A DNA stretch of 5,194 nucleotides. Origin: Acidobacteriota bacterium. Its GTDB lineage: Bacteria > Acidobacteriota > Terriglobia > Terriglobales > Acidobacteriaceae. The notes below the pieces were generated by a model. It searched no databases. It was given only the letters and a program-made list of their open reading frames with translations, and had not been told where the DNA came from. Of this stretch, positions 1 to 4,630 are shown one piece after another. Where the stretch lies: assembly GCA_021810815.1 (NCBI GenBank), contig JAJZHR010000225.1, positions 1-5,194 on the forward strand, in the 5' to 3' direction. Both the position numbers and the translations under genes were made by a program. Numbering within the stretch: the stretch's first letter is position 1; each line of letters opens with the position of its first letter.

Positions 1-1512
1 TTCTTCATCGGCGCGGCCTTCGCTGGCGCGGTGCGGCTGGAGCTGCTGACGCCGCAGGCCGACCTGATGTCTTCCGACACCTACAACAAGGCGTTCTCGA
101 TGCACGGCATCGTCATGATCTTCCTGTTCCTGGTGCCCTCTGTTCCGGCGACGCTGGGCAACTTCCTGATCCCGATCATGATCGGAGCGAAGGATCTCGC
201 CTTCCCCAAGATCAACCTGCTGAGCTGGTACCTGTACCTCATCGGCGGCACGATGGTTCTGGCCGTCATGATCACCGGAGGCGTGGACACCGGCTGGACC
301 TTCACCACCCCGCTCTCGACCCACTACCTGAATACCAATGTCGTCGCCAGCGTGTGCGCCATTTTTGTCGCAGGATTCAGCTCCATCTTCACGGGCCTGA
401 ACTTCATCGTGACCATCCACCGCATGCGCGCGCCCGGCATGACCTGGTTCCGCCTGCCTCTGTTCGTATGGGCGCACTACGCCGCATCGATCCTGATGGT
501 GCTGGGAACGCCGGTTCTGGCTATCTCCCTCACCCTCGTCGCTCTTGAGCGGCTGGTCGGCATCGGAGTCTTCGACCCCGCCAAAGGCGGAGACCCGCTG
601 CTCTTTCAGCATCTCTTCTGGTTCTACTCGCACCCTGCCGTCTACATCATGATTCTTCCTGGCATGGGCGTGATCTCGGAGGTCATCAGCACCTTCAGCC
701 GCAAGCGCGTCTTCGGCTACACGGCCGTGGCCTTCTCCTCGGTCGCCATCGCGGTCTTCGGCTTCTTCGTCTGGGAGCACCACATGTTCATCATGGGCGT
801 GTCGAACTACTCGGCCCTCGTGTTCTCCCTGCTCACGATGCTGGTCGCGGTTCCTTCAGCCATCAAGATTTTCAACTGGGCGGCCACCCTCTACAAGGGC
901 TCCATCACCTTTGAGACCCCGATGCTCTATGCCTTCGGCTTCCTCGGCCTGTTCACCATCGGTGGCATGACCGGCGTCTTCCTCGGAGCCATGGGCATGG
1001 ACATCCACCTGACGGAGACCTACTTCATCGTGGCCCACTTCCACTTCGTGATGGTCGGCGGCATGCTGATGGCCTTCCTCGCGGGCATCCACTTCTGGTG
1101 GCCGAAGATGACGGGGCGCATGTATCCGGAGTCGGTCTCGAAGCTGGCCGCCGTCGTCACCTTCGTAGGCTTCAACCTGACCTTCCTTCCCCAGTTCATT
1201 CTTGGCTACCTTGGGATGCCGCGCCGCTACCACGCGTACCCGCCGGAGTTCCAGGTGCTCAACGTCCTCTCCACCGCCGGCGCCACCGTGCTCGGCATCG
1301 GCTATCTGCTCCCCATGATCTACCTGACGTGGTCGCTGAAGTATGGCGAGATCGCTGGCGACAACCCCTGGCAGGCGACAGGCCTCGAGTGGCAGATACA
1401 GTCGCCCCCGCTGACGGAGAATTTCCTCGTATCGCCCATCATGGACCACGAGGCGTACGACTATGAATGGCTGGCGAACAAAACACGACGCGAGGTGACC
1501 ACCGTTGGATAG
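1..1512 (+). CDS. ctaD: Cytochrome c oxidase subunit I, A2-type (5' truncated by window edge)
   Basis: This is the catalytic subunit of an aa3/caa3-type haem-copper oxidase, an inner-membrane enzyme that reduces O2 to water and pumps protons. The frame is open from base 1 with 503 residues visible. Roughly the first 65-70 residues (N-terminus and most of helix 1) are missing, judging from family alignment. Numbered from base 1, the expected ligands are all present: His35 (MHG) and His348 for low-spin haem a, His346 for haem a3 (HFHF), and His211, His260 and His261 (WEHHM) for CuB. Tyr215 is the partner that is cross-linked to the CuB histidine in this family. The K-channel lysine is Lys289 (AIKIF). 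The D-channel entry pieces GNF, AKDLAFP and KIN are conserved. Helix VI reads YSHPAVY rather than GHPEVY, which marks the A2 subfamily. No cytochrome c domain is fused at the C-terminus. The stop codon overlaps the start of ctaE. Confidence 0.97.
   Translation, partial: FFIGAAFAGAVRLELLTPQADLMSSDTYNKAFSMHGIVMIFLFLVPSVPATLGNFLIPIMIGAKDLAFPKINLLSWYLYLIGGTMVLAVMITGGVDTGWTFTTPLSTHYLNTNVVASVCAIFVAGFSSIFTGLNFIVTIHRMRAPGMTWFRLPLFVWAHYAASILMVLGTPVLAISLTLVALERLVGIGVFDPAKGGDPLLFQHLFWFYSHPAVYIMILPGMGVISEVISTFSRKRVFGYTAVAFSSVAIAVFGFFVWEHHMFIMGVSNYSALVFSLLTMLVAVPSAIKIFNWAATLYKGSITFETPMLYAFGFLGLFTIGGMTGVFLGAMGMDIHLTETYFIVAHFHFVMVGGMLMAFLAGIHFWWPKMTGRMYPESVSKLAAVVTFVGFNLTFLPQFILGYLGMPRRYHAYPPEFQVLNVLSTAGATVLGIGYLLPMIYLTWSLKYGEIAGDNPWQATGLEWQIQSPPLTENFLVSPIMDHEAYDYEWLANKTRREVTTVG
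1492..1497 (+). promoter_or_regulatory. Ribosome binding site that decides the ctaE TTG start
   Basis: GAGGTG lies inside the end of ctaD, 7 bases before the TTG at 1505. It is the only good Shine-Dalgarno match near the 5' end of the ctaE frame. It supports a TTG start overlapping the ctaD stop by 8 bases, and hence translational coupling of subunits I and III. The alternative is the in-frame ATG at 1562, which would shorten the protein by 19 residues and has only a GATCA/GATGG context upstream. Confidence 0.65.
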
Positions 1513-2278
1513 TCAAACGATCGCACTGCAGCCCACAGGCCGCGCCATCGCGACGGATCAGATGGCGGAGGAGCACCACGCCCGCCCGGAGCTGCGCCAC
1601 CACTTTGAGACCGAAGAGCAGCAGCGCGAGGCGGGCAGCTTCGGCATGTGGCTCTTCCTGCTGACCGAGATCATGTTCTTCGGCGGCCTCTTCATGGCCT
1701 ACCTGCTGTACCGCAACTGGTACTACGACGCCTTTGTCGCCGCAAGCAACCAGATGAGCATTCCTCTGGGCACCGCGAACACCGCAGTCCTCATCAGCTC
1801 CGGCTTCATGATGGCGCTGGGGGTCTGGGCCGCGGAAACACGACGCAAAGGACTCCTGGTCCTCTTCCTCATCCTGACCACGCTCCTCGGCGTCGTCTTC
1901 CTCGGGGTCAAGTACGACGAGTACCACGAGAAATGGGAGAAGCACCACGTTCCCGGAGCGGTGTTCAACTACAACTACTCCGAGTTCGTGAACCCCCTCC
2001 CCGGAGACCGCGACCAGACGCACCTGCCCATCGATATGGCCCAGAAGACACAGGTGTTCTTCTTCCTGTACTTCGTCATGACGGGCATGCACGCTCTGCA
2101 CATGATCATCGGCATCGGAGTGCTGATCTGGCTCATATTGCGAGCTCGAAGAGGCGACTTCACAAACGGCTACGTCGCTCCAATAGAAAACTTCGCGCTC
2201 TACTGGCATTTCGTGGATATTGTCTGGCTGTTCCTGTTTCCGCTGCTCTATCTCATCAACATCCACCCCGGCCGTTAA
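1505..2278 (+). CDS. ctaE: Cytochrome c oxidase subunit III
   Basis: Subunit III is a membrane protein that packs against subunit I and stabilises the oxidase during turnover. The 257-residue product has a charged 45-residue N-terminus with the family signature HFETEEQQREAGSFGMW. Five predicted membrane helices follow, at about residues 47-68, 90-110, 116-135, 183-211 and 229-251. This matches the short bacterial caa3 form, which lacks the first two helices of the seven-helix mitochondrial type. Further signatures are TEIMFFGG (Glu55), NTAVLISSG, FLGVKYDEY, TGMHALHM and the near-invariant ENFALYWHFVDIVWLFLFPLLY. The start is TTG, supported by GAGGTG 7 bases upstream; it overlaps the end of ctaD by 8 bases. 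Residues 211-228, the loop between helices 4 and 5, are written with A/T-ending rare codons unlike the rest of the gene. The family call is secure; the exact start is less so. Confidence 0.96.
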   Translation: MDSQTIALQPTGRAIATDQMAEEHHARPELRHHFETEEQQREAGSFGMWLFLLTEIMFFGGLFMAYLLYRNWYYDAFVAASNQMSIPLGTANTAVLISSGFMMALGVWAAETRRKGLLVLFLILTTLLGVVFLGVKYDEYHEKWEKHHVPGAVFNYNYSEFVNPLPGDRDQTHLPIDMAQKTQVFFFLYFVMTGMHALHMIIGIGVLIWLILRARRGDFTNGYVAPIENFALYWHFVDIVWLFLFPLLYLINIHPGR

Positions 2279-2311
2279 CGCGAAACACAGCGCCGCGCGA
2301 GGAGCTTCATC

Positions 2312-2650
2312 ATGTCGCAAGAACCGCATGACCCTTCGAACGTCACCAATCCCGAGCATGCAGACCACCACATCCTGGGGCCGCTCGCCTATACCGCCGT
2401 CTTCGGAACCCTGCTCCTGTTCACCGGGATCACGGTGGGCGTCGCCTACATCGACCTGGGCATCTTCAACCCCATCGTCGCTCTGGGCATCGCCTGCTTC
2501 AAGGCGACCATCGTCATCCTCTTCTTCATGCACGTCTATTACAGCTCGCGCCTGGTCAAAATGACGGTCGCGGCCGGCTTCCTCACCTTCCTGGTGCTCG
2601 TCACCATGACGCTGACCGACTATATGAGCCGCGCCTGGGGCCTCTGGTAG
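2312..2650 (+). CDS. ctaF: Cytochrome c oxidase subunit IV (small caa3-type subunit)
   Basis: This is a 112-residue, three-helix membrane protein of the prokaryotic cytochrome oxidase subunit IV family. It is an accessory subunit thought to help assemble or stabilise the oxidase core. A polar, His-rich N-terminus (residues 1-20) precedes helices at about 24-46, 54-76 and 82-102. The helix-2 motif FKATIVILFFMHVYYS, with Lys64 and His74, is the hallmark of the family. The ATG follows AGGAG at 2300-2304 with a 7-base spacer, a textbook ribosome binding site. The gene begins 33 bases after ctaE, completing the order ctaD-ctaE-ctaF, and is the last gene before a strong terminator. The symbol follows the Bacillus convention; the protein is not homologous to mammalian COX4. 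Confidence 0.93.
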   Translation: MSQEPHDPSNVTNPEHADHHILGPLAYTAVFGTLLLFTGITVGVAYIDLGIFNPIVALGIACFKATIVILFFMHVYYSSRLVKMTVAAGFLTFLVLVTMTLTDYMSRAWGLW

Positions 2651-2674
2651 CTCGCCTCAGCCTTGCCATCGGAC

Positions 2675-2702
2675 AGAGCGGCCTGCGGGCCGCTTTTTCT
2701 TT
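2675..2702 (+). terminator. Rho-independent terminator of the cta operon
   Basis: A perfect 7-bp GC-rich stem (AGCGGCC at 2677-2683 pairing with GGCCGCT at 2688-2694) encloses a TGCG loop. It is followed directly by a T-rich tract (TTTTCTTT, 2695-2702). Two outer pairs, G2676-T2695 and A2675-T2696, may extend the stem. It lies 25 bases after the ctaF stop and isolates the oxidase operon from the photolyase gene. Confidence 0.92.
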
Positions 2703-2752
2703 GCGTCAAACCCATCTGTGCGCGTCAAACCAATCCGATTCCGCTCTATAGT
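2703..2752 (+). promoter_or_regulatory. Candidate photolyase promoter with a twofold 10-bp direct repeat
   Basis: Two identical copies of GCGTCAAACC occur at 2703-2712 and 2722-2731, 19 bases apart start to start. Downstream is TATAGT (2747-2752), one mismatch from the sigma-70 -10 consensus. With a 17-base spacer the -35 position would be GTCAAA (2724-2729), inside the second repeat and only a 3/6 match to TTGACA. A weak -35 overlapped by a repeat suggests an activator or repressor site, or an alternative sigma factor. The repeats are seen directly; the promoter role is inference. Confidence 0.4.
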
Positions 2753-2787
2753 GGAGGGTGGCCCGCTGCAAGCGTCCCCACTGGCGC

Positions 2788-2817
2788 ATTGGAGCCAATC
2801 CGCACTGGAGCCGATCC
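2788..2817 (+). repeat. Short inverted and direct repeats in the photolyase leader
   Basis: ATTGG (2788-2792) and CCAAT (2795-2799) form a perfect 5-bp inverted repeat with a 2-base centre. The 12-mer TGGAGCCAATCC (2790-2801) recurs with one change as TGGAGCCGATCC (2806-2817). The second copy supplies the only purine-rich GGAG before the ATG, 11 bases upstream. The repeats lie between the candidate -10 and the start codon, so they would be in the 5' leader or downstream operator region. Their small size means chance is possible. Confidence 0.4.
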
Positions 2818-2821
2818 TGGG

Positions 2822-4276
2822 ATGATGAGTGAAGCAAGCCGCCTCCCCGAAGCTCTGCAGGCGCTGCTAGTAGATCCTCGTGTTGCCGTCCGACCTACCC
2901 CGCTCTGCCATAGCCTGCCCACGCTGGACGGCAAGTGCGTCGTCTACTGGATGCAGAGGGCGCAGCGCGGCGTGGACAACGCGGCGCTCGACGTCGCCGT
3001 TCACGCCGCCAATGAGCTGGGGCTGCCGCTGGTGGTCTACTTCGCAGCCATCGCCAATTTCCCCAGCGCGAACCTCCGCCACTACGCGTTCCTGAACCAG
3101 GGCCTCGCGGACATTGAGGCCGACCTCGCCGAGCGCAACATCAGCTTCGTGATGCGGCGCTTTCCCCGCGAATCGCATGAGCGCCTCTTCGCGGACGTGC
3201 GCGCTGCGCTGGTCATTGCAGACGAGAATCCGATGCGCGGCCCCGAAGGCTGGCGGCAGACTCTGGCCTCGCGACTCGCCATCCCCTTCTGGACCGTGGA
3301 CGCCGATGTCATCGTTCCCTCCAGCCTGCTGCAGAAGGCGCAATACGGCGCCTACATCATCCGCCCGCGCCTGTACAAGCGATTCCCGGAATTCGTGCAT
3401 CCCTTCGAGAACCCCCATGCGCAGCACGCATGGCAGCGGCCAGCGAACTTCCAATCCGACTCTGTTCACGAGGACATCACCCGCGGATGGCCGGATCTCG
3501 ACCGCAGCGTCGCTCCGGTGGAGCAGTGGAAGGGAGGGACGCACGCCGCGCAGAAGCGGCTGAAGTACTTTGTCGAGCACCTGCTTCGTGACTACGAGGC
3601 CACGCGCAACAAGCCGGAGATGGACGGCACCAGCCGCATGTCGCCCTATCTCCACTTCGGCCATATCGGGCCGATGACGATCATGCTTGCCGTCGACGCG
3701 GCCGTGAAGAAGGACCCATCGCTGCAGGCCGTCCGCGACAGCTTCCTCAACGAGCTGGTGGTGTGGCGGGAGCTTGCGGTGAACTTCGTGAAGTACAACC
3801 CCGACTACGACAATCCCGCCTGCGCAGAGAACTGGGCCAGGGCGTCCATCGCGGAGCACGTCCGCGACGAGCGCGAGCACCTGTATTCGCTGTCCCAGTT
3901 GGAGCGCGGCGAAACCTGTGACGACCTGTGGAACGCGGCGCAGACGCAGATGGTCCGCTTCGGATGGATGCACAACTACATGCGCATGTATTGGGCCAAG
4001 AAGATTCTGGAATGGACGCCGGATGTCGCAACGGCGATGCGGCACGCCATCCACCTGAACGACAAATACTTCCTGGACGGCCGCGATCCAAACGGATACG
4101 CCGGAATCGCGTGGTCCATGGTGGGCAAGTTCGACCGTCCCTGGTTCGACCGGCCCATCTTCGGCAAGATTCGCTATATGTCCGGCGGCTCGACGGGGAA
4201 GAAGTTCAACTCGAAGAGGTACATCGACCAGATGCGGATGCTTGAAAGCCAGCGCGGGCAGACGGTGCTCTTTTGA
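2822..4276 (+). CDS. phr: Class II deoxyribodipyrimidine (CPD) photolyase
   Basis: This flavoprotein uses light to split cyclobutane pyrimidine dimers in DNA. From the ATG at 2822 the product is 484 residues, close to family size. The N-terminal alpha/beta domain (about 38-165) opens with VVYWMQRAQRGVDNAAL, a class II signature distinct from class I photolyases and cryptochromes. The helical FAD domain (about 270-470) carries MSPYLHFGHI, FLNELVVWREL, RMYWAKKILEW and LNDKYFLDGRDPNGY. Trp370, Trp391 and Trp398 align with the electron-transfer tryptophans W360, W381 and W388 of the Methanosarcina mazei enzyme, and Asn413 with its FAD-contacting N403. Catalysis is therefore probably intact. The frame is open back to 2663, but that would run through the cta terminator, so I place the start at the tandem ATGs (2822 or 2825). 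The ribosome site is weak (GGAG, 11 bases upstream). The gene is monocistronic by context. Confidence 0.95.
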   Translation: MMSEASRLPEALQALLVDPRVAVRPTPLCHSLPTLDGKCVVYWMQRAQRGVDNAALDVAVHAANELGLPLVVYFAAIANFPSANLRHYAFLNQGLADIEADLAERNISFVMRRFPRESHERLFADVRAALVIADENPMRGPEGWRQTLASRLAIPFWTVDADVIVPSSLLQKAQYGAYIIRPRLYKRFPEFVHPFENPHAQHAWQRPANFQSDSVHEDITRGWPDLDRSVAPVEQWKGGTHAAQKRLKYFVEHLLRDYEATRNKPEMDGTSRMSPYLHFGHIGPMTIMLAVDAAVKKDPSLQAVRDSFLNELVVWRELAVNFVKYNPDYDNPACAENWARASIAEHVRDEREHLYSLSQLERGETCDDLWNAAQTQMVRFGWMHNYMRMYWAKKILEWTPDVATAMRHAIHLNDKYFLDGRDPNGYAGIAWSMVGKFDRPWFDRPIFGKIRYMSGGSTGKKFNSKRYIDQMRMLESQRGQTVLF

Positions 4277-4334
4277 ATCCTTCGCTTCCCATCTTGGTCG
4301 GCGAAGCCAGGTCGGCAATGGTGCAGGGCGCGGC

Positions 4335-4348
4335 GGTTGACATCAACC
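4335..4348. repeat. Perfect 6-bp inverted repeat
   Basis: GGTTGA and TCAACC flank a 2-base CA centre, 59 bases after the photolyase stop. It has the size of a dimeric repressor half-site pair but no T-run, so it is not a terminator. No regulator can be assigned. Confidence 0.45.
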
Positions 4349-4365
4349 CTGAGCCCGGCCTATCG

Positions 4366-4420
4366 CAAACGCCCAAAAACTCCGCCAAACCAGGGCAAAA
4401 AAGCCAAGGGAAATCCAAAG
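4366..4420. other. Roughly helically phased A-tracts, candidate curved DNA
   Basis: A-runs of 3 to 6 bases on the + strand are centred at about 4368, 4377, 4388, 4399 and 4412, that is 9 to 13 bases apart and mostly near one helical turn. In-phase A-tracts are known to bend DNA. Within this stretch CCAAACCAGGGC (4385-4396) recurs with one change at 4415-4426. The A-tracts end about a dozen bases before the 11-bp repeat array, so the two may act together. Curvature is inference from spacing. Confidence 0.4.
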
Positions 4421-4431
4421 CAGGGCGCGCC

Positions 4432-4519
4432 CACCGCGAACTCGCCGTGGATTCACCGCAACTCCACCATGCACTCACCGTGCATTCACCGTGCTTCCAC
4501 CGTCGATTCACCGTGAATT
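4432..4519 (+). repeat. Eight-unit degenerate 11-bp tandem repeat
   Basis: Eight units start at 4432, 4443, 4454, 4465, 4476, 4487, 4498 and 4509, with no insertion or deletion in the register. The consensus is CACCGTGNATT. Mismatches at the ten defined positions, unit by unit, are 2, 1, 4, 2, 0, 2, 1 and 0. CC at positions 3-4 is invariant and the C at position 1 is always present; the variable base 8 and the 3' end drift most. The exact 11-base period places every unit on nearly the same face of the helix. The period is not a multiple of three, so selection for a protein repeat is unlikely. The array ends 111 bases before the rodA start. It resembles a multi-site protein-binding array more than a slippage-type microsatellite, but the binding protein is unknown. 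Confidence 0.9.
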
Positions 4520-4528
4520 TTCACGGTG
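4509..4528. repeat. Perfect palindrome ending the 11-bp array
   Basis: The last tandem unit and its mirror form a perfect inverted repeat: CACCGTGAA (4509-4517) and TTCACGGTG (4520-4528) around a TT centre. It could be a dimer-binding site or a hairpin in single-stranded DNA or RNA. It is followed by GAAACACGG rather than a T-run, so it does not look like a forward terminator. Confidence 0.85.
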
Positions 4529-4551
4529 AAACACGGTCGTTGGCACGGTCG
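4522..4551 (-). repeat. Inverted-orientation copies of the array core
   Basis: CACGGT, part of the reverse complement of the unit core (ACCGTG), occurs at 4522-4527, 4532-4537 and 4544-4549, spaced 10 and 12 bases. The last two copies share the 8-mer CACGGTCG. The array therefore changes orientation at the palindrome centre (about 4518-4519): eight units point one way and about three shorter ones the other. Confidence 0.65.
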
Positions 4552-4630
4552 GATTGCGGTCATCCGCCTGCGCCGTTGCCGCGCTAGAGCAGGCCGTGGG
4601 CAACAGAGGCTACACTATTCTTGTTCCCCT

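Larger units (their letters stand above)
4277..4630. other. 354-base non-coding interval between phr and rodA
   Basis: No convincing gene is present on either strand. A forward frame (TTG at 4273 to 4587) and a reverse frame (4511 down to 4206) are open, but neither has a recognisable family, a good ribosome site or sensible composition. The repeats here run through both. There is no clear terminator after phr: a 6-bp stem (CTTCGC 4280-4285 with GCGAAG 4301-4306) has a 15-base loop and no T-run. The interval holds an inverted repeat, phased A-tracts, an 11-bp tandem array with a terminal palindrome, and the presumed rodA promoter. A second weak stem (GTTGCC 4575-4580 with GGCAAC 4599-4604) lies just before rodA. 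Confidence 0.8.

Noticed and set aside
1439..2533. A 364-codon minus-strand open frame opposite ctaE and ctaF
   Set aside because: Its product is acidic and low-complexity (Glu/Asp/Val-rich), as typical of antisense to membrane-protein genes in GC-rich DNA. Both plus-strand genes are secure.
2663..2821. Upstream extension of the photolyase reading frame to a TTG at 2663
   Set aside because: It would add 53 residues encoded by the terminator hairpin and promoter region. The family normally has a short N-terminus before the VVYWM motif.
2867..4318. A 483-codon open frame on the minus strand opposite the photolyase gene
   Set aside because: It mirrors a high-GC gene whose codon third positions avoid stop codons in the antisense frame. 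The product is His/Val/Arg-rich with no family resemblance, while the plus strand encodes a clear class II photolyase.
4206..4511. A 101-codon minus-strand frame across the phr end and the repeat region
   Set aside because: It overlaps the conserved photolyase C-terminus, has no recognisable motifs, and begins inside the degenerate repeats.
4432..4519. The array as a CarH/LitR-type light-regulator operator, prompted by 11-bp direct repeats near a photolyase gene
   Set aside because: CarH operators also use 11-bp direct repeats, but the GC-rich CACCGTG core does not resemble the AT-rich TACA-type sites I know. The array also lies after phr, not before it.
4509..4528. The palindrome as a terminator for phr
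   Set aside because: No T-tract follows it on the plus strand, and it lies more than 230 bases after the phr stop, integrated in the tandem repeat register.
4432..4551. The repeat array as a CRISPR
   Set aside because: Units are 11 bp with no unique spacers between them and there are no cas genes, so it is a tandem array.
4432..4551. The repeat array as a replication origin with DnaA boxes
   Set aside because: No TTATCCACA-like 9-mers or flanking AT-rich unwinding element are visible, and no dnaA, dnaN, parAB or rep gene is present in the window.
4273..4587. A 104-codon plus-strand frame overlapping the photolyase stop and running through the repeat array
   Set aside because: It starts at TTG without a Shine-Dalgarno and has no recognisable family. 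Its second half is only the 11-bp repeat read in three phases. The frame is open by composition.
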